DNA of 64,000 bases from Dactylellina haptotyla (taxonomy: Eukaryota > Ascomycota > Orbiliomycetes > Orbiliales > Orbiliaceae): NCBI GenBank assembly GCA_031310005.1, contig CM062383.1, positions 1,984,001-2,048,000 of the forward strand. The letters run 5' to 3'. Of this stretch, positions 1 to 13,342 are shown piece after piece. Under the pieces are notes generated by a model. It had not been told where the DNA came from. It saw only the letters and a program-made list of their open reading frames with translations, and did not search any database. Made by a program: the position numbers and the translations under genes. Numbering within the stretch: position 1 is the first letter of the stretch; each line of letters starts with the position of its first letter.

Positions 1-519
1 GGGCTCCGGTAATGGCATTGGGTTCGTATATAATATCGGTGGAATAACAAGGGTGCGGGTTTCAGCGACATGCAACAACGGCTTGCCCACGACCCCCCTC
101 CGCTCTCTCCTCTTGACTACGATGTCTGCTCGTGGGCATTCAGCATTCACCCTACTGGGGCTTATACCTGAGTAGCCCTCCGTAGATATCAAGAAACTCC
201 TTTGCCGCACCCCAGCCATCTTGCTATTACGTTATCAGTTCATATGCACCCAACCCCTGCTCCCAAGTTCCCAAAATTAGGAAATTGTAGATAAGTTCCC
301 AACTAGATGCCGCGCTGTTATAGATAGTGGATTTGGTTTCCAGGGACTATGTACCGTAAGACTAGCCCATGTTTCAAAAAACAAATCGCTGCATGCTAAA
401 TCATGAAACAAATTACACCACCTTGATTATAAAGCTGCGTGTATATATAAAAACACATCTGTGCTGCTACTAAGCGCTCGAGTCCTCATTACTCTATCAC
501 TGGGACTACATCCACCAAT
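1..519. other. Upstream intergenic stretch
   Basis: No convincing coding sequence is seen. It is AT-rich near 370-460 and presumably holds the promoter and leader of the kinase-like gene that starts at 520. Confidence 0.5.
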
Positions 520-2426
520 ATGTCCAGAGGAAGCAAGCGAAAGCTCGACTATGACGCTCCTACAAAGCCCTTGCGTGAAAAGAAACCTCGGAGGGGGGAA
601 GGCAGGGCCCCAGACTCAGATAGCGACAGCGATGGTATATCTGTCAAAAGACGACGTCTTGCTGCCGCTGCTACGACAGGTCTTCGGAACCATGCTCCGA
701 GAAAAACACTACCATCCCAAAAACCGCCGAGTACTGTAGCCAAACCTACACGAATCTCGTTGCCAATCCAGATACCCAAAAGAGACTACCGCGACTACTC
801 CAACAGTCCGCCGCAAGCTACTTGCTTTAAAAAGAACGGCGAATTCCAACTCTGTTCCAGCCAACACGAATATTTCTCCAGCGATGAGGCCAAAGAACGT
901 CGAAGATGCGCGCGCATTGATTTCGCGGCTCGGAATTCAGACTATATTATAAAAATGTGCGAGAGACTTCGAGGGAACCTTTGGACGTGCAAAATCGATG
1001 AAGAGGCTGGTATTATAGTCGGGTGTAGGAATTACATTGTGACACTTGTATTTGACGATGGCAGCAAGTGGTTGCTTAAAACGGGGCAGGAGTCGCTCAA
1101 ATGGTCGAGGTGAATACTTTTCTCTATAAATCTACGTGATTTCCCGTACTCTGCCAACTTGAGGACTGATTTATTATGCTTTTTGCTAGGTATAAGCCTC
1201 AGCCTGGCATGCTGGACAGCGAAATCGCGACGATACTATGGCTCTACTGGGAAACAAATATCCCAGTCCCACGGGTCCGTCTGTGGGACGTCCGGACTGC
1301 CACAAGGCGAAATCGTTTTGGCAAGCCTTGGTATGTGATGGAAATGTCAAAAGGAACAACTGTGTACACCCAAGTCGAAGAGGAACTGGGAAAATCAGAA
1401 GAGTTTGATTGGGATGCAATCCAGCCGCGACGATATGAACACATGGCTAGAATCGACCTGGAATTTCTCCGCCACCAGTCGCCAGTAAAAGCGGAATATC
1501 AACTCCGTAGAGGTGTTCTCTTCTTCCACGGAGATTGTGAGCTACCCCGGGAATTGGTCAAACTGTATCAGAGTGAAGGGAAAGAGCGGGTCGGTCTAAA
1601 AGAAAAAATGTTATCCAATATCGACACGTGCAGGGACAAGCTGCGACATGAAATTAAACAGTTTGGTATTGAGTATAAGGAGGGGCCTATTCACCTACTA
1701 ACTCTAGATGCTTTGGAAAAGTTAATTCCCAAACTGATAGACCCCAGATTTAATAATACCTTCGTCATGACGCATGGAGATATCACGGTACTGAACCTCC
1801 ATGTTATAATAAACTACAGATTTTACTTGTTGCTAATCGCACCTCCTTAGGACTCTAACGTAATGTGTGACAGGGAGTTTTACACTACCTCAATAATTGA
1901 TTGGGAGCTTGGAAAGTTTCGTTGGCTTCAACAAGCAGTGTGCCTACCTACAGAGGAGAGCAACATCCTCCTCGATTGTATCCCAAGACTTGCTAACGAG
2001 TCAATAATGCAGAGAAATCTCGGGTCAGTTGTGGCGGCAAAATGGGCAAAGTTGGCGAATTGCGAACAACAGCTCCGAGATAAGTTAATCAGCTGCATAG
2101 CAAAGGTTGATAATGGGGTCCCAGGAGATGCAGCTACCCCTTGGACAGCTGGGCATGGCTATGTGACTGGTTTGTATAAAATTTCATGTGCAGTGCAGAT
2201 GGTATGGAGATTCTTAGAAGACTACCCCTATCTACTTGCGCAGAATAAACATGTGAGAATATTTATTGCCAACGAGATAGTCAAGATAGCCGAAGGAGCT
2301 GTGGCGGTAATAGAGCTGAACGATCTGTTTTCGCAAAAGGTGACTGAAGACGACAACGACATTGACAGTTCACCCACAAAGGATAGTAAAGCTCAGTGCT
2401 CTTTTCTAGAGAGAGCGGGTGGATAG
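520..2426 (+). CDS. APH-fold phosphotransferase-like protein
   Basis: Three exons (520-1109, 1190-1802, 1851-2426) join in frame to give 592 aa. The first ~90 residues are basic and low in complexity, with KRK and KRRR clusters that could be nuclear localisation signals. The rest resembles the aminoglycoside phosphotransferase/choline kinase fold common in fungal genomes: THGDITVLN (His392, Gly393, Asp394, Asn399) matches the catalytic HGDxxxxN motif and SIIDWE (Asp418) the metal-binding Asp. The second intron (48 nt) falls inside this motif, and removing it restores NLHDSNVM, which strongly supports the model. These proteins are predicted small-molecule or protein kinases; most fungal members have no known substrate. 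I cannot name the substrate. The basic N-terminal extension is unusual for the family. Confidence 0.82.
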
Positions 2427-2533
2427 CACCAAAGAAGAAAAATTAAAGGTTAGATAGGAGAAGAAATCTCATAATCAAATAGTATTCGCTATTAACATGA
2501 TGTGAAATAAAATCTAGGACTTAAAGATTCAGA

Positions 2534-4059
2534 TTACTTATTGCTGTTCATCCTCGCCTTAGGTGCTATAGCGAATTCAACCGCTAGCATCTTGTTCTTG
2601 TCAATAATAGCCGCTTGTGCATCTTTCTTAGTCGCGGGGTCTGCTTTGCCTTCTCCTTTCGGAGGCACTGCAGGTGGGTTGTCCGATACTTCATCTTTAG
2701 CGACAGGAGGTGGAGGGTCTTTTTTGTCTGATGAAATATCAGCAGAGGATGCTCCCGCCATAACTTCATCCGACGTTGAAGGTACATCGAATGATTCATC
2801 TAGAGCGGAAACAGACGATGCAACACTAGAGGGTGCTTTTTCTACATCTTTCGAAGGTAATACGAGCACTTGAGCTGCTTTGACAACTCTGAAACGTTCA
2901 AACTCTTCTCCGTCATCATTTCCAAACTTGTACAACGCTGGTATGACAACAGCGAGGATATCGGTACACTTTCCGGACGCTGGGTCGTCGTCATCCGTAT
3001 CAACCGCCCACGGACCGACCGGTTCCATATTGGCAGCATCTAATCTGTGTCCGATATACCGTTTCGGTTCCAATTCGAACATGGCGCGCTGTCGCCCGAG
3101 GGTTATCGATAGATCGGCAGCATACTCTACCAACATTCGAATATCATTCTTCAAGTTGCCTTTTACTTTCGCCGACTCTGCCAGCGGGGAGAGTAGCTCT
3201 TCAATATGTAACACCAGTAGATTGATGACTACGGCTCGCCCCTCTGCTAGCTTGAGCCGCTCCTTATTCCGGTCCAGAGTAATTAACGTTTGTGACCTCC
3301 AGATGGACGCGTCCTTGCGCAATCTATCATCTCCAGGGGCGACTAGGATTTCCGGCTCATCGCCATTAGGGTCAACACCTGCAGATTATGGTTAGCTAGT
3401 GGATCATTGCTGTCTAAAATCTCATCGCACTTTGATGTCCACATACCTGGGGCTAGTAAATGTCGATATACGCCTCGCAACTGCTTCCAGCTCTCGCCAC
3501 CGATGCCCATGAAAACATTCGAGTTAAAAAGTTTAAGCCTGAGCATGTTCATGATGATAGCTCGCAGGATAAACGACAATATCTTGGGAGGCGAATCCGA
3601 TTTTTCTAGCAACTCGAAGAATTGCTGGATCGAAACATTTGGCTGTAGGACTCGTATGAGCCCGTCTTGGTACTGCGTGCTCTGGGCTAAAAGACGGATG
3701 ACGGTTTTGATATTCGGGGTAGCCGCCTTTGTGAGATTGAAGACGATGGTTTTAACCTCGCTAGTCAATGTGTTATATTGCTCTCCAAGTTTCGAGTCTG
3801 GTATTGGCGACTCTCGCTCGACAGATTTGAAATGAGACGTTTGCAGTCTCCGCAGCTTATAATTCGCAGTCTCTAAGTCTTGCCTGAGCTGCGCTATCTC
3901 CTTGTCCTTTTCAGCCTCGACTCTGCCCCATTGTCGTTCTCGGTTGTATGCTTCGTTATCGAGCTCACGCATGGTTGTTAGACCAAAGTTCTTGCCATAG
4001 CTCTTGAAAAGGTCGCTGATGAAACTACGTTCCTGATCGTTCAACCCCGAGGCCGACAT
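2534..4059 (-). CDS. Conserved-looking coiled-coil protein, function unknown
   Basis: Two exons on the minus strand (4059-3447 and 3378-2534) joined across a 68-nt intron with GTATGT donor and CTGCAG acceptor give 485 aa. Residues ~45-85 form a charged segment (RVEAEKDKEIAQLRQDLE) likely to be a coiled coil. The middle has a helical domain with the run SWKQLRGVYRHLLAP just before the splice. The last ~120 residues are low-complexity, rich in Ser, Asp, Lys and Pro. I do not recognise a named family. The long ordered core and clean splice argue that the gene is real. It is tail-to-tail with the kinase-like gene (about 107 bp apart). Confidence 0.75.
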
Positions 4060-6105
4060 CTTGGGTGCGCAGTAGGAATCGAAAGATCTTTTGGCGGGGA
4101 TGTAATGCGGTTTTAGGTGATCTGCAGTATCGCGGGGAGGCTCAAACTAAAGGAAGGGAAGGAAGATGGGGGAAGTCAGCCTTGTCGGATATCAAGAAAG
4201 GAATTAGCGTGTGTTTTGGATATTGGAACAGACATCTTCCTGGTGCCGCAGGGGCCCGCTGAGATCCCTCCAATATTTTTTATCTCTCTTTCCTTGGTAC
4301 ATTCTGATTGGAAAGATAGAAAGAAAGAAAGAAAGTGAGAAGAATAAGAATATAAAAATCTGAAAGGGTACGGGTGATGCTACACGCAGATGGCAAGCAT
4401 CCAGACCAGAACACCCAAGAACTATTATATGGGATGAAAGGGAAATACTAATGATAACAGTTGGATATGCTCCTGTGAATGGAAAACAAATTGCAGACCT
4501 CTCAAAGCCTTACCTCGTGCCCGTGTTATCCAATAATATATATATTTATATGTATATACTGATGTATGCATGTATTTGGGTCTATCGAAACCCTGTCCAA
4601 CCAGCGCTTGCGTGTCGAAGAAATTTGTCAAAATAATAGTTGGCCAAGCGATAGGATCGTCTGACTCGGACCTGACCGCGGGAGCAATTTACCCTTGATC
4701 CCGGGAATTTAAAGGGAGAGGGAGAGAGAGGTATGGAAGCTTGGTCTCGTTTGCGGAGTATCGGAGCTGGTGGTGCTGGCCATGGAATGGAATGTAGACG
4801 CTCGCTCGCAGGGCAAGTTTGAGTGGAGGGGCGTCTCTAAGCCTCGCGGATCAGGTTGAGAGCGCGGCGATGGACAGCAATATTTGTCATTTGAGAAGGG
4901 CCAGCGGAGAGAGGAGTGGATGGACGGACGCAGTGCTCTCTCGTTTTCTCGTTATATGAGAGATTGGATTTATTCGACCCGGCCATTCGACCCTGTTCGA
5001 TATACGAGAGACCACCTGCGGGAAGAATCGAAGTGCGGTGCGAAAACGTTCAGCCCCGCCGTTGTTCACGTTGTCGCGAGCCCCACCAACACCACACCAC
5101 GGCGGACATATCGCACTGCTAGCTCTCTGCTAGCCCTCTGCAGCCGCTTAAGCAGACCCCCGGTCCGAAAGCTATCGCTGGGTTTGAGATATAAGACGGC
5201 CGTTTGGCCCACCAGCGGTGTATCAGCACTTTGCAAGGCCGGGTCGGATGTCGCGGTGTTCGCGGGCTCAAGCTCCAGGCGTTTCATCTCTTGTTCCAGC
5301 ACTCCGCACGATGTTCAGATATTCAGATATCCTGGATATATCTACCGGACCTCCCCCCTCATCGCGGTGCGGCTGAGGCTACCCGCCGTGATTGGTGACG
5401 AGGCTCGCGGATTTCGTTTGTCTCGTTATGGCTCTCGTTAGGCGGTCTCGGATGGGATCCTTAACTTAGCCCCCGTCGTAGCGGGGCCATCGCCTTGGCC
5501 TCGTCGTAGTCTCTGGGAGGAGTATTATTGGCATTGGCATCGCCTTCCTTCGAATCCTCCCGGCCTCCTCCTCCCTCCGTCGCTATACTTAGCTAGCTAG
5601 CTACACTAGATACCACGATAGCCATACATACATACATACATATTGTATATTCATACATACTTATCGCTATCCTGTTTGTACTATACTTAGCTTCCGGATT
5701 GATCTTTAAAGTCATCGTCCCCCCCCCTGGTGATTCCGTTTCCTTCAGACGAAGAGTCGTCCGTCTCTGTTCGCCCGACCTCGATCCCGCAGAATCGATC
5801 CCGCAGAAAAGAATAGGAAAGAGCTTAAGAGCCTCCTCCCCCCTCTCACCCTCTCCTGCACCCTCTCCCGCTCCTCCTCCTCCTCCTGCTGCTGCTTCTC
5901 GTTCTCGTTCTCGTTCTCGTCGCCTGCATTCTTTGTTTGCGGTCGTCCGACGTTACGTTACCACTGCGAGCTTCCGTCACCCGGCCATCTGGGACACCAG
6001 ACACGAAGCTATCCCTTCGGATTCAGCGTATCGGCTTCCTCGGAGAGGGTGCCATTATCCCCAACACAGCCAAGAATCGCACCTGCTAGACCTCAACCCC
6101 GAACA
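4060..6105. promoter_or_regulatory. 2-kb divergent intergenic region
   Basis: It separates the divergently transcribed coiled-coil protein and Hsp70-like genes. Several open frames overlap without coding character. It holds purine-rich simple sequence near 4708-4730, a TAGC repeat at 5589-5603, a CATA repeat at about 5623-5641, and a long pyrimidine-rich stretch at about 5825-5930 that probably belongs to the Hsp70-like promoter or leader. Confidence 0.55.
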
Positions 6106-8550
6106 ATGGCGACCGCGCAGGCACCACCACCACCTTCCACCGAAGTTAGATTAGTCGTCGGAGTCGACTACGGTGAGCCCTCATTCCTCATCAGTGCTGT
6201 TGTCGTAGCAGCGGCCCTGTCATTTTTATTTTTTTTGATATCAGAGAGCTAATAGATGTGACCTTTTCTCTATTTCTTTTTTTTTGGTGGTTTAGGAACA
6301 ACATTCACAGGTAAATTGCTCGATACCTCAAACCAAAGAACCAAAATCTATTACCGAACGAGAGTTTGCTGATAAAGTTCGCGCACACGCGCGCAACAGG
6401 TGTCGCCCACGGAAACACCGGCTCCAAAACCGTTGATTCCATTCTATCAATCAGCTCGTGGCCCGGCCAGGGTAATGCGAATGAAGTCAAAACACCCTCC
6501 CAAATCGCATACGGTTCCGGAGACGATTTTCCCGATGGTTCGTTCCTGCAATCGGACTTTTTACATATCACGGACAACCCTCACTAATTGTTACTGTTTG
6601 GGGTAAAATACAGGCTTCAGATGGGGTTCTGATATTCCCATAGTGAAAGGCCTGGCCCGCCATGTCTGGATCAAGCTGCTCCTAAACTCCCCGTCGACAG
6701 CAAATGGCGGCGCCAACATGGATGCTGATCCCACATTTGCCAATAAAACCGCCCTCCGACCTCCTTCCGGTTACATGTCACTGCCTCCCGGCAAGGCCGC
6801 CATAGACGTCGTATCCGACTACCTCTCTGGAGTGTATAAGCACACTCTCCAGCGTCTCTCCCAGCATTACGGCAGAGAATATATCGAAGTGACCCCGATT
6901 GACTTCGTCCTGACCGTTCCCGCTATCTGGAGTGACAAGGCAAGAAACTTGACGAAAGAAGCTGCCAGACGAGCCGGTTTCGGTTCGCGGCCCGACGACA
7001 GGATCAATCTCGTTTCTGAACCCGAGGCAGCAGCAATATATACCATCAAATCCACCTTTGACTCTACTAGAAATGCCAACACTTTGCAGGTCGGGGACTC
7101 TTTCGTTATGGTTGATGCTGGTGTAAGTAGAATGAACTTTGATTGCTAGTTAATGGTTTACCCGGCTAATATTTGAGAAGGGTGGTACCGTCGACTTGAT
7201 CACATACGAGGTTATACAAACCGAGCCCGAATTGAAGATTGTAGAAAAGGTGGTGGGAAGTGGTGGAAACTGCGGCAGCACGTTTATAGACTCCCATTTC
7301 CAAGAGCTACTGCGAAAACGAGTAGGAGATGCGGAACTAGCCAAAATCCCAATAGCCAAACGAGGGCCTGGCAGTAGGTTCATGAGAGATTTCGAAACCG
7401 TCAAACGAGGCTACGACTCCGGAGAGACTCCAAACACCAAACCCACGTATCTTACACTAAACGTTCCAGATAACGAGGCTGCACGAATAGAAGATAGCGA
7501 ATTTGAATTAAGATAGTAAGCTTGTGCATGTTGTCACTAGTTTCGAATAAATGCTAACATTTAATTTAGTGAGGAAGTCAGGGAAACTTTCCGGCCGGTT
7601 ATCGACGAGATTATTGCCCTGGTGAACGGACAAATGTCCAAGGTGCACGACCAGGGCGGGAAAGTAAAACATATACTTCTAGTCGGAGGGTTTGGAGAAT
7701 CGGATCATCTGTATAAAACTCTGTCCAACCACGTTTGGGCACCTTACGGCAAACTATCCGTCATACGCCCTGCTTCTGCGTAAGTTCCAACAAAAGCCAG
7801 TCCCTTCACGGTAGTAATTCTAACGGATGAGTAGTTGGTCTGCTGTTGCCCGTGGTGCAGTACTATGGGGATTGCAAGGAGATCTCGTGGTAGATAAGAG
7901 AAGATGCCGAAGGCATTATGGAACTGAGCTTCTTAAGCACTTCGATCCAATGGTCCATTCAGAAGTCGATGCGATGATATCGACCTTCAGCGGACTAAAA
8001 ATGGCGAAGAACCAGATTAGTTGGATTATCAACAGGGTATGCAAGTTCCATCCAAACCTTGTTCAAAGAAGCAATAATCCCTAACAAGCAACGATAGGGG
8101 GACAATACTGACAGTAACAAACGATTCCGTCTGTCCTGCGTCACTTCATTCAATCGTGGTGAAAAGCTCATCCATACTACCCAATTGGTGGCATGTGATT
8201 CCGACGAAGCGGCGGCGAACTTGAGAGATAAAGGTGCGGCGAACAATACACTAGAAAAAAATATGACATGATTCTGACACAACGTTTCACAGAGGTCTAT
8301 GATCTATGTCTCCTGACGGCCGACCTATCGGAGGTTCCCGAGAGAGAGTTCGACGAATGCCAGATCGGCAGCAATACATTCTTGCGAGCCGGTAAGTTTG
8401 CAGATTTAAAAAAGGCCCGCAAGGCCCAAACTAGACGCTAACAATTCTAACACAGAATTCTCGATTGAAATGACATTCCTGCCCGCTGATATTCGATTCG
8501 AGACGTGGTTCAAGGGTAAATGCTACGGAGCCGTGAGAACCCGGTACTAG
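6106..8550 (+). CDS. Hsp70-family ATPase-like protein (atypical fungal clade)
   Basis: Ten exons (6106-6172, 6296-6310, 6400-6537, 6614-7122, 7181-7515, 7570-7779, 7835-8036, 8098-8233, 8293-8391, 8456-8550) give 601 aa with every junction in frame. Hsp70/actin-fold landmarks: VVGVDYGTTFTGVAHG at the N-terminus (phosphate 1), the FVLTVPAIWSDKARN strand with LVSEPEAAAIY, MVDAGGGTVDLITYEV (phosphate 2) and HILLVGGFGESDHLY (adenosine motif). There is no canonical peptide-binding domain or EEVD tail. This is the Hsp12A-like fungal group, often multicopy and of unknown client range. Exon 2 is only 15 nt and encodes the core of the phosphate 1 loop. The start ATG precedes the first motif by ~15 residues. 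Likely cytosolic, as no signal peptide is seen. Confidence 0.9.
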
Positions 8551-9005
8551 GGGAGCTGGCTTGAGATTGATGTAATTGTTCACTTTTTGCGCGCCGAATA
8601 GAGCAGCTATAATGATAATATGACGTTGAGAGTATACTACCATTTACTGTATATAGCTTGGTAATCTTTTTTTATTTAAATGTTGCGTAGTGGACTTTCT
8701 TTCTCGTCATTTATTGTCGATGCATGATAAAATACCATGATACAATTATAGGTTCAAGATGAAAAAGCTAAGGCTTAGTTGCTAGCTAGCTGTGGGCTGT
8801 AGATCTGATAGTAGATACCAATTTGGATGGTGTTGCTTGGTAATTGACATCACATACGAAATTTGTTGTCGGCCTGCCCAGTCGACCTCCAAACTCAAAA
8901 ATTTCAACCAGCCACAGCCACGAACAGCGAGCCATCCAGCATTACCGTGACCCCGCAGGCCGTAGTGTTACGGACTTCGCTATATCTCTCGATATCGCTG
9001 TGAGA
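8551..9005. other. Intergenic, Hsp70-like to DML1
   Basis: No gene is seen. It should contain the terminator of the Hsp70-like gene and the promoter of the gene starting at 9006. Confidence 0.5.
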
Positions 9006-11291
9006 ATGCATGAAATAGTCACAATCCAGCTGGGCCATTTCGCCAATTTCGTGGGGACCCATTTCTGGAATATCCAGGTTCGTGTTACATGTTGTGGTTA
9101 AAGCAAGCCCTCTCAAAAACGCATGAACGCATTATCTTCCGAGGGAAACAGCCCCAGAGAGAAGGAAATAGATGAGGAAACGGGTGAGAAGATAGAGAGG
9201 ACTGACACACTGAATCTAAGGAATCATACTTCACATACGGCGAAGATGAAGACCTCTCACCAGTTGACCACAACATTCATTTCCGGGCTGGTATGGGCGT
9301 CGGTAACGTTGAGACTTTCACTCCGAGAGCATTAATTTACGATTTGAAAGGTAACAATCAATAGAACCAGCCACCCTTTTTTTTTTTTTTTTGCATGTGG
9401 ATATCGAACCATGTTTATTTTTATTCTTGTTTTTCTGGGTAGGTGGCTTCGGTTCGTTACGGAAAATCAACCAGCTATACCAGGATGATGCGGACCTCGC
9501 AAGAATCAAAAATCTCGATCTTAATGCCTTATGGTATGTCACTCCGGGAAAGCAAAAGAAAAATTTGGCGACTCCGAATCCAATTCCGAGATGTCAAGGT
9601 AGGGTGGTATAGGGCGGCTGTTGATCATATTATAACGATATCACGCAGGAGCGGGAAGAACGAGACAAGGGAAGCATCGAAAGTGGAGAAGAATCGGTTT
9701 CAACAGAGCTTGGATGAGGTCAGTAGTTGTTTCCCTCTTTCCGCGCTTCTCCTGATCGATGTTTCTCCCGATCGATGTTTTGTTTCTGGAATAGAATTCT
9801 GATCGAGGAAAGGGAAATGCTATCAGGGAGCTGAACCCGACCGTTTGACGGATGGTGTCGTCCAGTATTGGAGCGACTTCAATAGGCTTTTCTATCATCC
9901 AAGGAGCTCTGTCCAGTTTAATGAATACGAGCATGCAAATGCTCTTACACCGTTCGATTCCTTCGATCTGGGCTCCGAGCTATTTGAATCGTCGGACAAG
10001 GTTTGACGTCACCCTAGTTCCTCTACAAAAAATTGAATTTTTTTGGTGGCGGACAAAAATAAATCTTCGATCAAGGAAAACCTAACTTGTTAAAGGAGGA
10101 GGATATCTTGGATAGACAGTTTCGACCCTTCGCGGAGGAATGCGACTTGATGCAAGGATTACAGGTCCTGACAACGGTAGACGATGCCTGGGGTGGGTTT
10201 GCAACACGGTACATCAACAGCCTTCGAGACGAATACCCAAAGGCCACCCTCTGGACATGGGCTCTCGAACGCACCGAGAAGACAACCAGGGTACGTTCGC
10301 CTTCGAGCTCCAAATATAGCATCGATCAGAGCGGGGATAAAAATAATAAATAAACATAAAAAACCAGTACGAGAACCCCACTAACACGTTCGAGACAGGA
10401 TCGTGTGTTGTCCAAGACCGCTGCATCTGTGCAATCATTGATCGGCATGCTACCTTCATGCACCACTTACATCCCCATCAACGTGCCGCGTCCGTCCCTC
10501 CGACTTCCGAGCTACGTGACTGGTTACAATCCGAGTTCTGCTTGGCGGGCTTCGGCATTGATCGCTAGTGCCCTGGAATCAAGCCTTCTGCCCAGTAGGT
10601 TGCGAGCCACAGGAGGTCGTGCAGCAGCCTCGGGCTTGAAAACTCTGACTGAAGTATCCGCGTTGCTGAATACGTCTGGAAGCCAGCAGATTTCAACGCT
10701 GCAGCTGAATTCGTTGAACGAGCATGATGCTGTCCACGGCAAGGATGCGGATCCGATAGATTTTTTCCCTAACCCCGTTGATTTTTCATGGGGAGGTGCA
10801 GAAAAGCATGTTTTTGCAGCCCATGAGGTGCTCCGAGGAATAGGGATGAGCCACGATGCCACTGAAGATGCTCATGCAATGACAAAAGGCTCAAGACAAA
10901 GGTCAGGGTTCTTGGTTTTTTCTTATTCCTTTGCTTTGTCTTTCGTCGACCAAAGTCGCCGCAAAAGAAAGAAGACATTTTTTTTTTGGTCAACAAACTG
11001 ATATCTCCGTACAGTCAAAGTTACTGCAGTTTGCCATTCCCGGTTCTGTCCAGTTTTCCCGACATATTTGAGGAGAAGGCCGACGGCGACGGCCACACGA
11101 GCAGGAGTTTAAAATTAGCCACATCATTGAGAACATCCTCCTCTGTTATCGAGCACCTGAGAACCTCACAATCGTTAGTGAGCCGTGTTGTTGCCTCGGA
11201 CGAGAGAGAAACAATATCCAACGGGCTGGCAGAGTTGTATGAGGCATATCAGGAGGGCTGGGGTAGTGATTCTGATGAATTTTATGACTAG
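9006..11291 (+). CDS. DML1: DML1/Misato family protein
   Basis: Eight exons (9006-9077, 9221-9350, 9443-9533, 9649-9718, 9827-10000, 10096-10290, 10399-10901, 11015-11291) give 503 aa. The opening MHEIVTIQLGHFANFVGTHF followed by ESYFTYGEDEDLSPVDH, RALIYDLKGGFGSLRKIN, YWSDFNRLFYHPRS and TTVDDAWGGFATRYI are hallmarks of Misato/DML1 proteins, which look like a tubulin-like N-terminal segment joined to a second tubulin/FtsZ-related segment. The yeast member is linked to mitochondrial DNA inheritance and Drosophila Misato to mitochondrial morphology and chromosome segregation. The C-terminus ends in acidic DSDEFYD. All introns are 92-143 nt, longer than elsewhere in the window. Confidence 0.93.
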
Positions 11292-13342
11292 GCCTAACGA
11301 CGTCAATAATCGTCGGGGATGTGGAGAAAACCCACCTTGCCGTTGTGTTTAAGAAGGTTGCATTCTCGTACTTGCCAACAGTTACTAAGAACAGAGTCAA
11401 TGTACTTGTACCTGACTCTGATTACTTAAGTTTTCTTGGATCTTGGGTGTTTTCCTTAGAGACGATTGGAGAAAACTTTCCAGTGCTATTCTAGACGTTT
11501 GTGAGTGTTAAAACATATGCGCATGTAGCTGTACAAATATGTCTTGGAACGGCCGTCGGCAATACTTGATCAATAAGAATAAATTGTGCCACTATCAACC
11601 TCCCGCATTTGACTAAGGTCTTGAGCTCGGCCCTAGATGTGGGTACATGTACCAAAAGTGGCGTCGTTTAAGAAAACAACCGGTCCGCAATTCTTGTGTC
11701 TCCCCTTCCTCAGGTGGGGGGGAGTTAAGATGTCTTGGTACCTGATCACCGGTCCTCCTATCCAACAAACCGCTATTTTTGAACCCCCTGCAGGTGTCGT
11801 AGGTCACATCGATGGCTGTTAAGCGAAGACAACCACAACATCGCTCCAGACCTTCTTTCTTTCGATTGGAAGGGGGGACGAAAATAATTCACGGATCGTC
11901 CGGTACAGAGGCCATTCGAATTTTTCCCCAACTATTTTCTTTCAATCGCGCCAAGCAGAGTGCGTTGGTCTGCACTGAATTCTATTTCCTGGAGAGAAGG
12001 CAACTGGGCACAGTTTAAAAAAAAAGAAAAGGGTTGCCTGCCCGAAATGAAAGGCGACATTATTATGCAGTTTTTGTTACTTATCAGCCGCTCTCCATGG
12101 GGCAATCAAATTGAACCGCTGGTATAACACTCATCTCGTGATAACAATAACATTCAAACTTTTTTTCTGCAATCTGTTGAAGCGAGGGCGGTTATAGAAG
12201 AAATCTTTAAGCTTAATTGCCGGAATTCCAAATGGCCAATTCCGCAATCGAGAGTGTAGATGGAGAAGAGTCAATTCCTGTGTGTCCCCTGACGACAACG
12301 ACGTAATACGATGGGCAAACCCCTTCGAATACCAGCCTGCCATTGTCGTGCATAGCGATAACGAGAAAAAATTATCATTAAAGAATTCAAAAGCAGAAGT
12401 GTGGCAGCGAGACACTTCCAAGCGAGGTGCATGAACTGTGTAAACCGAACTGCACGAGGAAGTCACTCTCCAGCCGCAAATACTTTTTCGTGTGCAGCAG
12501 AACAGCAACAAGGGCGCGGTCTGAAAGCGGTAAAAAAACACGATACCGTGGCGAGCGGAAGGTTGCAATTTCTGATAACCTGCATGAGGACCGTACGCCG
12601 GCTAGCAAATCAGAGCGGACTAAGGGTGAACAAGAGGCCTGGCAGGGGACCCATGTGTAGGCATTGGGCTGCCCATCGGGTGGTTTGAGCTCTGACCCAC
12701 GCACGCTAACAACACAGCCTGAGCGCATGGATGGGGAAGAAAGAACCACTGCGACACCGGTTTTCTTTGATCATCAATCGGCCTCCCTATGACCGCACGA
12801 GATGCTGGACAAAGAAGAAAACATGCAAACTGCAACCACAGCAGACCAGGGGTCGCTCTTTCGTAATGAAGCGATTGTTCCCTAATCGATCTGGAAGGAA
12901 GCCCTAACAATGGGCGAGTGGGGTGGTACAACCTTTCTTCCAGCTATGCATGCTAGCGGAGACATACACACTGGCTCCCTACGCTCGCACGGGGAGTGAA
13001 GGGAGAAGAAGAGTGAGTGAGTGTGTCAGTATGCGAGTGGGTGTGTGCGAAGGGAGGATTTACACACGCACCCACACGCCCAACCGGTATTTACCTGGCC
13101 CAGGACCTGGCGGGAAAGGAGAGACGGATCTATCAGATTGTATATATATGGCGCCCTCCCCAGGGCTTCATATCCGTATCCCCACCTTCAATCCGATCGT
13201 TAGAGGACACCCATTCGTTTCGCGCCTTGGATACCCTCGTTTATATCCAAAGGACATCAGTTAGGAAAGGAACATCAGATATATTGCTCTGCTCACACGG
13301 GGTCCAATATATTGTACCGAACATTCGCTACGAACATCAACG
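11292..13342. promoter_or_regulatory. 2-kb intergenic region upstream of the wall-protein gene
   Basis: I see no credible gene; open frames on both strands are short and overlapping. GT-rich simple sequence lies at 13010-13055. The last few hundred bases should be the promoter and leader of the cell-wall protein gene at 13343. Confidence 0.5.
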
